The notes under the pieces are model-generated. The model had not been told where the DNA came from. It did no database searches and saw nothing but the letters and a program-made list of their open reading frames with translations. A program made the position numbers and the translations under genes. This document shows positions 14,633-20,474 of a stretch of 20,474 nucleotides of DNA, one piece after another. Every line of letters begins with the position of its first letter. Position 1 is the stretch's first letter. Where the stretch lies: the NCBI GenBank assembly GCA_964423095.1, contig CAYRDI010000038.1, forward strand, positions 1 to 20,474. Direction: 5' to 3'. The stretch is from Micavibrio_A sp964423095 (GTDB taxonomy: Bacteria > Pseudomonadota > Alphaproteobacteria > Micavibrionales > Micavibrionaceae).

Positions 14633-16024
14633 ATGACCGTCGTCACCCGCTTTCCGCCCTCGCCCACCGGCTTCATGCATATCGGCAATGCCCGCACCGC
14701 GCTGTTTAACTGGCTTTACGCCAAACACACGGGCGGCAAGATGGTTTTCCGGATCGAAGACACGGATCGCGAACGTCATTCCGAAGCGGCTGTGGAAGCC
14801 ATCGTGAACGGCATGAAATGGCTGGGGCTGGATTGGGATGGCGACATCGTCTCCCAGTTCGGTCGCAAAGACCGTCATGCCGAAGTCGCACATGAACTCT
14901 TGAAACAGGGAAAAGCCTATTACTGCTATTGCACGCCAGAAGAACTGGACGCTATGCGGGAAAAGGCAAAGGCCGAAGGCCGCCCCACATTTTATGACCG
15001 CCGTTGGCGGGATTCCATGGCAACCCCACCCGAAGGGATTAAACCCGTCATCCGGATCAAGGCACCGCTGGAAGGGGAAAGCACCGTCCACGACCATGTG
15101 CAAGGCGATGTTACGGTCAAAAACGAACAACTGGATGATATGATTATCCTGCGCTCGGACGGAACGCCCGTTTATCATCTGGCCGTTGTTGTGGACGACC
15201 ATGATATGGGCGTCACGCACGTTATCCGCGGGGATGATCATTTGAACAACACCTTCCGCCAGAATGTGATCATTGACTCCATGGGCTGGAAACAACCTCA
15301 ATACGCCCATGTACCTCTTATCCTTGCCCCGGATGGTTCCAAAATGTCCAAACGCAAAGGGGCCGCCTCGGTCGAAGAATACCGTGATATGGGATACCTG
15401 CCCGAAACGATGTGCAACTATTTGCTGAAACTTGGCTGGGGACATGGCGATGATGAAATCATTTCGCGTGAACAGGCCATTGAATGGTTCGATCTTCCGG
15501 GGATTGTCAAATCTCCCGCCCGCTGGGACTTTGATAAACTTAACCACCTCAATGCCCATTATATCAGACAGGCAGACAACGAACGGCTACTGCAACTTTC
15601 GCTTGCCTTCCTGCCGCCCGTGAATGCCGACGGTCGCAAACGCCTTCTTTCCATGATGGATGAATTGAAATCCCGTGCAGTGACATTGAAACAGATCGCC
15701 GAAGAAGGTGAATTCCTTGTAAAAATGCTCCCGCTGGATATATCCGAAGGCGCGCTTAAACACCTTGATGAAGAAGGAAAGAATACGCTTGCGGCCCTTG
15801 CCACACATCTTTCAACGCTCGATGCCTTTGTTGCCGCTGAAATTGAAACGGCTTGCCGTACGCTCGCAAAAGACCTGCGTGATGGAAAGCTGGGCAAGGT
15901 GATGATGCCGCTTCGCGCCGCCCTCACGGGCCGCGACAAATCGCCATCCCTGTTTCATGCGATGGAATCCTTGGGCAAAGATGAAACCATTGCCAGAATC
16001 AATACAGCCGTAAGGAGCGCATAA
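14633..16024 (+). CDS. gltX: glutamyl-tRNA synthetase
   Basis: Class I aminoacyl-tRNA synthetase that charges tRNA-Glu; many Alphaproteobacteria have two copies, one of which charges tRNA-Gln before amidation, so which role this copy has is open. The 463 residues start with TRFPPSPTGFMHIGNARTAL, containing HIGN (16-19), the HIGH motif; KMSKR (237-241) is the KMSKS loop; and the helical anticodon-binding domain fills about 320-463. The start at 14633 is chosen for the canonical N-terminus; a TTG at 14567 would add 22 residues overlapping the promoter region. cutA follows after 2 bases, using a ribosome binding site within the last gltX codons, so the two are co-transcribed. Confidence 0.97.
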   Translation: MTVVTRFPPSPTGFMHIGNARTALFNWLYAKHTGGKMVFRIEDTDRERHSEAAVEAIVNGMKWLGLDWDGDIVSQFGRKDRHAEVAHELLKQGKAYYCYCTPEELDAMREKAKAEGRPTFYDRRWRDSMATPPEGIKPVIRIKAPLEGESTVHDHVQGDVTVKNEQLDDMIILRSDGTPVYHLAVVVDDHDMGVTHVIRGDDHLNNTFRQNVIIDSMGWKQPQYAHVPLILAPDGSKMSKRKGAASVEEYRDMGYLPETMCNYLLKLGWGHGDDEIISREQAIEWFDLPGIVKSPARWDFDKLNHLNAHYIRQADNERLLQLSLAFLPPVNADGRKRLLSMMDELKSRAVTLKQIAEEGEFLVKMLPLDISEGALKHLDEEGKNTLAALATHLSTLDAFVAAEIETACRTLAKDLRDGKLGKVMMPLRAALTGRDKSPSLFHAMESLGKDETIARINTAVRSA

Positions 16025-16026
16025 CC

Positions 16027-16335
16027 ATGGAAAAGATGGCCCTCGTTTTATCGAACTTCAGCTCGCCGGAATCGGCACGTTCTGTCGTCCGCATCCTGAT
16101 GCAGGAAAAAACCATCACCTGCGCCAACATCCACCAACCACACTTTGCGATTTATCCGTGGGATGATAAAATTCAGGAAGAACCCGAAACCTGCGTGTTG
16201 TTCAAAGGTCCGTGGTCGGAAAAAGACCGGCTGATTTCACGCCTGCGCGAACTACACCCCTATGAACTTCCGGGCATCATTTTGATCGACGCACAAACGC
16301 TGCCCGATTATGCGGCGTGGTTGAAAAACCCATAA
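16027..16335 (+). CDS. cutA: CutA1-like divalent-ion tolerance family protein
   Basis: CutA1 proteins are small, very stable cytoplasmic trimers linked to copper tolerance, though their real role remains unclear. The 102 residues match the family length, with the conserved Tyr43/Trp45 and KIQEE (48-52), the C-terminal HPYELP (77-82), and Tyr95/Trp98 near the end. The basic motif usually following (IKT) reads LFKG here, and Trp-Asp-Asp replaces the usual Trp-x-Gly before Lys48, so this is a divergent member. A strong AAGGAG (16012-16017) lies 9 bases upstream of the ATG, inside the end of gltX. A second ATG three codons on is possible but less well placed. Confidence 0.85.
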   Translation: MEKMALVLSNFSSPESARSVVRILMQEKTITCANIHQPHFAIYPWDDKIQEEPETCVLFKGPWSEKDRLISRLRELHPYELPGIILIDAQTLPDYAAWLKNP

Positions 16336-16353
16336 AAAACAAGGAGAGAGAAT

Positions 16354-17157
16354 ATGCGCTGGGAAAATCTGCGACGCAGCTCGAATGTGGAAGACCGCCG
16401 CGGTATGGCACCAAAAACCGTTGTCGGCGGTGCAGGCGGTATTTTTGCCATGGCTCTCCTCGTCTGGGCCCTTGGCGGCGACCCGACATCCTTGTTGATG
16501 GAAGGCGTTCAGCAAACGATTCAATCTTCGTCCAAACATCCCAGCCGCCTGAACGAAGACGAACAAAAGGAACAGGCGGATTTTGTCGGGGCCGTTCTGG
16601 GCAGTACCGAGGATGTCTGGGCCGAAATCTTCGCAAAAAACGGTCGCACTTATGAACAACCGCACCTTGTAATGTTCGCGGGCGCAACGGATACCGCCTG
16701 CGGCATGGGACAAACGGCCATGGGCCCGTTTTATTGCCCGAACGATCAAACGGTCTATCTCGATCTTGATTTCTTTTACGATCTGCAACATGACCTGAAT
16801 GCACCGGGTGATTTTGCCCGGGCCTATGTCATCGCGCATGAAGTCGGCCACCATGTCCAGAATATGCAGGGCCTTCTCTCATCGCGCAGATCGAATGCCG
16901 AATCCGTTAAAACGGAATTGATGGCGGATTGTTATGCCGGCGTCTGGGCCTATCACATTCAGGAATTCGGCGCGCTTGAAGACGGTGATTTAAAAGAAGC
17001 CATCAATGCCGCCGGACAGGTCGGTGATGATCGTTTGCAGGAAAAAGCACAAGGGTACGCCGTGCCGGATTCTTTTACCCACGGGTCTGCCGAACAACGC
17101 ATGACCTGGTTTAAAAAGGGGTTCGACGGCGGCAATCCAGCTGCCTGCCAAAAATAG
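16354..17157 (+). CDS. YpfJ-type neutral zinc metallopeptidase
   Basis: Membrane-anchored zinc protease of the neutral zinc metallopeptidase family (PF04228, E. coli YpfJ); its substrates are not known. Of 267 residues, about 22-41 form a single glycine/alanine-rich membrane anchor, the family's conserved N-terminal WENLRRSSNVEDRRG lies at 3-17, and the active site is HEVGHH (162-167), with Glu163 as catalytic base and His162/His166 as ligands. ELMADC (188-193) downstream supplies the likely third ligand. Two cysteines at 116 and 128 may form a disulfide outside the cytoplasm. The ATG has an AAGGAGAGAG ribosome binding site. It lies 18 bases after cutA and 14 bases before the DUF3147 gene, in the gltX-led unit. 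Confidence 0.93.
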   Translation: MRWENLRRSSNVEDRRGMAPKTVVGGAGGIFAMALLVWALGGDPTSLLMEGVQQTIQSSSKHPSRLNEDEQKEQADFVGAVLGSTEDVWAEIFAKNGRTYEQPHLVMFAGATDTACGMGQTAMGPFYCPNDQTVYLDLDFFYDLQHDLNAPGDFARAYVIAHEVGHHVQNMQGLLSSRRSNAESVKTELMADCYAGVWAYHIQEFGALEDGDLKEAINAAGQVGDDRLQEKAQGYAVPDSFTHGSAEQRMTWFKKGFDGGNPAACQK

Positions 17158-17171
17158 GCGGAAAATCAATC

Positions 17172-17522
17172 ATGTGGTATTTGGCAATCAAAGCGGCACT
17201 TTCTGGAATTATTATTGCGGCTGTGTCGGAGATTGCAAAACGCAGCCCCTCTTTTGGCGCGCTGATCGTTTCCCTTCCGCTCGTTTCTATTCTGGCCATG
17301 TTATGGCTTTGGCGTGACACCGGTGATGCCGAACGCCTCGCCGCACATGCACAGGCCACTTTTTGGTATGTACTTCCCTCCATGCCTATGTTTTTGGTGC
17401 TACCTATGCTTTTGCGGGGTGGCGTGGCGTTCTATCCCGCCCTCCTATTGTCCTGCGTCATGACCGTGGCCTTGTACGCCGTGATGATCTGGGTTTTAAA
17501 GAGATACGGCATACCTTTGTAA
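17172..17522 (+). CDS. DUF3147 family small membrane protein
   Basis: Small integral membrane protein of unknown function. The 116 residues form about four membrane helices (roughly 5-22, 28-46, 65-82 and 88-110), with AKRSPSFGALIVSLPLVS (22-39) and LWRDTGD (46-52), which recall the DUF3147 pattern. The helix hairpin with internal Ser/Pro motifs resembles small transport-like proteins, but no activity is assigned. It follows the zinc metallopeptidase by 14 bases with only a weak GGCGGAAA upstream, and it ends the gltX-led unit before the gltA promoter. No clear terminator follows. Confidence 0.82.
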   Translation: MWYLAIKAALSGIIIAAVSEIAKRSPSFGALIVSLPLVSILAMLWLWRDTGDAERLAAHAQATFWYVLPSMPMFLVLPMLLRGGVAFYPALLLSCVMTVALYAVMIWVLKRYGIPL

Positions 17523-17569
17523 GCATTTAAAACAATACGGAAACTCATGATTTTTCAACAAGTTGTAAA

Positions 17570-17598
17570 TTGATCTTTAACCATTCCGGGCCTATCTT
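17570..17598 (+). promoter_or_regulatory. candidate gltA promoter
   Basis: TTGATC (17570-17575) and TATCTT (17593-17598) are separated by exactly 17 bases, in an AT-rich stretch that contrasts with flanking genes. Transcription would start near 17605, about 40 bases before the gltA ATG at 17646, inside the adjacent palindrome. Confidence 0.5.
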
Positions 17599-17622
17599 GG
17601 TGGGGCGTATTCACGCCTCACC
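17599..17622. promoter_or_regulatory. 10-bp inverted repeat at the predicted gltA start site (candidate operator)
   Basis: GGTGGGGCGT, then ATTC, then ACGCCTCACC form a 10-bp dyad with a single non-Watson-Crick position (17603/17618, G-T). It begins directly after the proposed -10 and covers the predicted start. Since most of the left arm would lie upstream of the transcript start, a protein-binding operator is more likely than an RNA hairpin; if transcription comes from further upstream it could instead fold in the mRNA. There is no T-run after it, so it is not a typical terminator. Confidence 0.5.
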
Positions 17623-17645
17623 CATTTCTAGCGAACGGAAACACC

Positions 17646-18977
17646 ATGAGCAAAGAAGCCTCCAAAGCCCCGTCCATCGATACGGACAAAACATTCACCC
17701 TGACAGACGATGCCACGGGCAAATCGGTTAAATTGCCCGTTCTGCACGGAACGCACGGGCCGGATGTCCTGGATGTACGCAAGCTCTACGCCGAAACCGG
17801 CCATTTCACGTTCGACCCCAGCTATACCTCCACGGCATCCTGCAAATCGCGCATCACATTCATCGACGGCGACGAAGGTATTCTTGCGCACCGTGGTTAC
17901 AACATCAAGGATCTGGCCCGCAAATCCACCTTTATGGAAGTGTGCTACCTACTTTTGAATGGCGATTTGCCCAATCAAGGACAACTCGACGATTTCTCCA
18001 AATCCATCACCTATCACACGATGGTGCATGACCAGATGAACTATTTCTTCCGCGGTTTCCGCCGCGATGCGCACCCGATGGCCGTTATGGTCGGCGTGGT
18101 TGGAGCCCTGGCCGCGTTCTATCACGACTCCCTTGATATTTACGATCCCAAGCAACGCGAAATTTCCGCGCACCGTTTGATTGCAAAATTGCCGACGATC
18201 GCCGCCATGGCCTACAAATATTCGGTTGGCCAACCGTTCATGTATCCGCGGAATGATCTGAACTATGCGGAAAACTTCCTCTATCAATGCTTCGCCGTTC
18301 CGGCCGAACCGTACAAGGTTTCACCCATTCTGGCCAAGGCGATGGATCGCATCCTCATTCTCCATGCGGATCACGAACAAAACGCCTCAACCTCCACCGT
18401 GCGCCTCGCGGGCTCGTCTCAGGCAAACCCGTTTGCCTGTATCGCGGCTGGCATTGCCTGCCTCTGGGGCCCGGCCCATGGCGGCGCAAATCAGGAAGTT
18501 TTGGAAATGCTGGCCGAAATCGGCACCGTGGATCGCATCCCCGAATACATCAAAAAGGCAAAAGACAAGAACGATCCGTTCCGCCTGATGGGCTTTGGTC
18601 ACCGCGTGTACAAAAACATGGACCCACGCGCCGACATCATGCGTGAAAGCTGCTACGAAGTGCTCGATGAACTTGGCCTGCGCGATGAACCCATGCTGAA
18701 AATGGCGATGGAGGTTGAACGCATCGCGCTCGAAGACGAATACTTCGTGGAACGAAAACTCTTCCCGAACGTGGACTTCTATTCCGGCATTATCTTGAAA
18801 GCCATGGGTTTCCCCACTTCGATGTTTACGGTGCTGTTCGCCGTATCCCGCACGGTGGGATGGATTTCCCAATGGAAAGAAATGATCGAAGAACCGGAAC
18901 TGCGTATCGGCCGCCCACGCCAGCTTTACACCGGCCCCGCCATGCGCGATTACGTGGATATTTCCAAACGGAAATAG
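17646..18977 (+). CDS. gltA: citrate synthase (type II, hexameric class)
   Basis: Condenses acetyl-CoA and oxaloacetate to citrate, the entry step of the TCA cycle. The 443 residues align closely with the E. coli GltA type: HADHEQNASTSTVR (240-253, His243), catalytic His278 in WGPAHGG, His319 in FGHRVYK, and Asp377 in NVDFYSG. The N-terminal ~45 residues carry the beta-rich domain found in the NADH-regulated type II enzymes, so allosteric control by NADH is plausible. The ATG at 17646 follows a weak ACGGAA ribosome binding site. It has its own promoter with a start-site palindrome, and a strong terminator lies 25 bases past the stop, within the convergent lpxB. gltA close to gltX and lpxB is usual in Alphaproteobacteria. 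Confidence 0.98.
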   Translation: MSKEASKAPSIDTDKTFTLTDDATGKSVKLPVLHGTHGPDVLDVRKLYAETGHFTFDPSYTSTASCKSRITFIDGDEGILAHRGYNIKDLARKSTFMEVCYLLLNGDLPNQGQLDDFSKSITYHTMVHDQMNYFFRGFRRDAHPMAVMVGVVGALAAFYHDSLDIYDPKQREISAHRLIAKLPTIAAMAYKYSVGQPFMYPRNDLNYAENFLYQCFAVPAEPYKVSPILAKAMDRILILHADHEQNASTSTVRLAGSSQANPFACIAAGIACLWGPAHGGANQEVLEMLAEIGTVDRIPEYIKKAKDKNDPFRLMGFGHRVYKNMDPRADIMRESCYEVLDELGLRDEPMLKMAMEVERIALEDEYFVERKLFPNVDFYSGIILKAMGFPTSMFTVLFAVSRTVGWISQWKEMIEEPELRIGRPRQLYTGPAMRDYVDISKRK

Positions 18978-18983
18978 GCTGAT

Positions 18984-20129
18984 TCACACAACCTCCAACA
19001 CAAACGCCGCCGCCTTTTGCGACGGCGTTTCTTTTTGGGAAAATCCCAAACGATGGGCAACACCGCCCATCGCATCAATCTGCGCTTGTGGATGGCGATA
19101 GAGATCAAATGCGGCCACTGACATTTTATCTACCGTGCAGTTTTCCTGAATAAATTCCGGCACAATCTCTTTGTCCGCCATGATATTGGCCAGATGCGCG
19201 TATTTCACTTTCACCAAATGCCGCACCATCATCGCGCTTAACGCGTTCATTTTGTATCCGATCACGTGCGGCACCTGTAACGCCGCCAACTCCAGCCCAA
19301 CCGTGCCGGACACAGCCAACGCCACGTTCATGGATTTGAATGCATCGTATTTTTCTTCCGGCGCATCGGTTATATGAATGGCGCACGGCGCATCTTTTAA
19401 CAGCTCGGATACAGCCTCCCGCACATGGGGCAAGGTCGGTGCAACGATATGCACATTCCCGCCGGTTTTATCGGCAACACGGTACGCGGCATCGCGTAAA
19501 ACTTTCCCCGTTCTTTTGATTTCCCCCATACGGCTGCCAAACAGAACCCCGACAACGGGATCGCGTTGCCCAATCCCGTATTCTTCACGGAACCGTTCGC
19601 CACTGGCCGCCATGGCTGCACCCTCCACCAAAGGATGCCCGACAGACACAGAAGACAATCCATACTTTTCAAAATATGGTGGTTCAAAATCGAATAGACA
19701 AATCAAACCATCCAGAATTTTTGAAACCTTCTCCGCCCGTCCTTCGCGCCATGCCCACACGGTCGGCGCGACATAATGGACAAATTTGGGTGGCGTCACC
19801 GTATTTTTACGCACCGCCTTGATCACGCGGAAACAAAAATCCGGTGAATCGATGCTCACCACAATATCGGGTTTACTTTCAACAATATGAATGGCCGTCT
19901 GGCGAATACGGGTGAGTAAGGACGGCAGTTTTGGCAATATTTCCGCAACGCCCATGACGGAAAGCTCTTCATAGGGAAACAGGCTCTGAAGTCCAACCTG
20001 CACCATCTGCGGCCCGCCAACGCCTGTGAACTCTATATCGGGCCGCGCGGTTTTTAACGCCACCATCAGTCTGGCACCCAGAAAATCGCCAGATGCCTCG
20101 CCGGCAATGATGCAAACACGCAAAATCAT
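18984..20129 (-). CDS. lpxB: lipid-A-disaccharide synthase
   Basis: Joins UDP-2,3-diacylglucosamine and lipid X to form the lipid A disaccharide, at the cytoplasmic face of the inner membrane. The 381 residues match the family. Visible are GEASGD (10-15), SIDSPDF (92-98), HYVAPTVWAWREGR (118-131), VGHPLVE (163-169), the nucleotide-contact GSRMGEIKR and SGTVGLELAALQVP. The ATG overlaps the lpxI stop (ATGA), so the two are translated together, and LpxI makes lipid X, one of LpxB's two substrates. The 3' end converges on gltA with 6 bases between stops, and the last codons contain the gltA terminator on the other strand. Confidence 0.97.
   Translation of the reverse strand: MILRVCIIAGEASGDFLGARLMVALKTARPDIEFTGVGGPQMVQVGLQSLFPYEELSVMGVAEILPKLPSLLTRIRQTAIHIVESKPDIVVSIDSPDFCFRVIKAVRKNTVTPPKFVHYVAPTVWAWREGRAEKVSKILDGLICLFDFEPPYFEKYGLSSVSVGHPLVEGAAMAASGERFREEYGIGQRDPVVGVLFGSRMGEIKRTGKVLRDAAYRVADKTGGNVHIVAPTLPHVREAVSELLKDAPCAIHITDAPEEKYDAFKSMNVALAVSGTVGLELAALQVPHVIGYKMNALSAMMVRHLVKVKYAHLANIMADKEIVPEFIQENCTVDKMSVAAFDLYRHPQAQIDAMGGVAHRLGFSQKETPSQKAAAFVLEVV
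19002..19035 (+). terminator. rho-independent terminator of gltA, nested in lpxB
   Basis: AAACGCCG (19002-19009) pairs with CGGCGTTT (19023-19030); inside, after one mismatch, CGC pairs with GCG around a CTTTT loop, and CTTTTT follows directly. This is a strong GC stem plus T-run on the plus strand, 25 bases past the gltA stop. It lies entirely within the antisense 3' coding end of lpxB (encoding roughly KETPSQKAAAFV), so the same bases serve as protein code and terminator. Confidence 0.8.
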
Positions 20130-20474
20130 ACACCCACCACAAACAAACCGGTTTCATCGGCGAGTGCGATCATCGCATCACGATCTACCAGCAAGACACC
20201 GCCATATTCCGCAGAAATTCCTGCGTAACCAAGCGCGGCACACAACCGCACGGTCTCCGGCCCCAGCGTAGGCATATCGAGCTTTCTATCCTGCTGCGGC
20301 TTGGATGACTTGACCAAAATGGCCCCTTCGCACGCGGCGCGTTCAATCAACGCATTGGTGCCACCATCGTCTTCCGTGCCGATGACATCTTCACCGTACA
20401 CCACCACGGACTGGCCGACATCGGCGCGGCCAATATCGCGTGATCCTTCAATCCCGATACGAATGTCTTCATAT
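20126..20474 (-). CDS. lpxI: UDP-2,3-diacylglucosamine diphosphatase LpxI, 3' part
   Basis: Hydrolyses UDP-2,3-diacylglucosamine to lipid X and UMP, the step before LpxB; LpxI (DUF1009) replaces LpxH in most Alphaproteobacteria. Only the C-terminal ~115 residues are inside the window, and the frame continues past its right edge; a GTG at 20407 is internal, since the upstream residues DIGRADVGQSVVVYGEDVIG match the family. Also visible are GTEDDGGTNALIERA, ILVKSSKPQQDRKLDMPTLGPETV, the AGISAEYGGVLLVDRD segment and the ending TGLFVVGV. The usual Asp in the TDAM segment is replaced by TNAL and an inserted DDGG precedes it, so this may be a divergent variant. The stop overlaps lpxB by ATGA. Confidence 0.92.
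   Translation of the reverse strand, partial: YEDIRIGIEGSRDIGRADVGQSVVVYGEDVIGTEDDGGTNALIERAACEGAILVKSSKPQQDRKLDMPTLGPETVRLCAALGYAGISAEYGGVLLVDRDAMIALADETGLFVVGV

Noticed and set aside
14459..15559. 366-codon open frame on the minus strand
   Set aside because: It is antisense to gltX and the start of comEC, with His/Phe/Gly-rich composition typical of a shadow frame; the plus-strand gltX is unmistakable.
16354..17522. Metallopeptidase plus DUF3147 gene as a novel two-gene system
   Set aside because: Both belong to widespread families, and adjacency in a gltX-led unit alone gives no evidence of a joint function.
18387..18872. 161-codon minus-strand open frame
   Set aside because: Antisense to conserved gltA active-site region.

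Overview
This is a window of a mid-GC alphaproteobacterial chromosome, and it is almost entirely housekeeping. The gene order pyrG/secG/tpiA, a PpiD-like foldase, trpE, trpGDC, lexA, comEC, gltX, gltA and lpxB/lpxI is, as I recall it, characteristic of Alphaproteobacteria. The LexA-box type (direct repeat GAAC-N7-GAAC upstream of lexA) and LpxI used in place of LpxH fit the same class. The exact order or genus cannot be fixed by reading; a Micavibrio- or Rhodospirillales-like organism is only a guess from GC content and gene content.

Layout. Positions 1-667 hold the 3' part of an AT-rich gene of unknown function that runs in from outside the window and overlaps the 3' end of pyrG. Positions 633-3446 (minus) are an operon tpiA-secG-pyrG, with a tetraloop hairpin between secG and pyrG. 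Positions 3531-6886 (plus) carry a PpiD/SurA-like membrane foldase overlapping trpE by one base. A divergent polysaccharide deacetylase (YibQ family) lies on the minus strand at 6810-8006 and splits trpE from a tightly coupled trpG-trpD-trpC unit (8066-10418, ATGA overlaps). lexA (10526-11206) follows, with a clear self-regulated promoter carrying two overlapping SOS boxes. Then come a GT4 glycosyltransferase (11297-12484), comEC converging on it (12486-14558, minus), and gltX (14633-16024) with cutA, a YpfJ-type zinc metallopeptidase and a DUF3147 membrane protein in the same direction. gltA (17646-18977) has its own promoter with a large palindrome at the start site, and a terminator buried in the 3' end of the convergent lpxB. 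The window closes with lpxB and the truncated lpxI (minus), which overlap by ATGA.

Functional links. Anthranilate synthase is encoded in two halves (trpE and trpG) by separate units, followed by the phosphoribosyltransferase and indole-glycerol-phosphate synthase; trpF, trpB and trpA are not here. LpxI and LpxB perform consecutive steps of lipid A synthesis. TpiA, GltA and PyrG are core metabolism; SecG and the PpiD-like protein serve secretion and periplasmic folding. LexA and ComEC touch DNA damage and DNA uptake.

No stretch longer than 300 bases lacks a gene. I see no rRNA or tRNA gene, CRISPR array, insertion sequence or phage gene. I did not find a convincing new multi-gene system. The best leads are regulatory: the doubled SOS box at lexA, the near-symmetrical leaderless-looking divergent promoter between yibQ and trpG, the gltA start-site palindrome, and the AT-rich orphan gene at the left edge.
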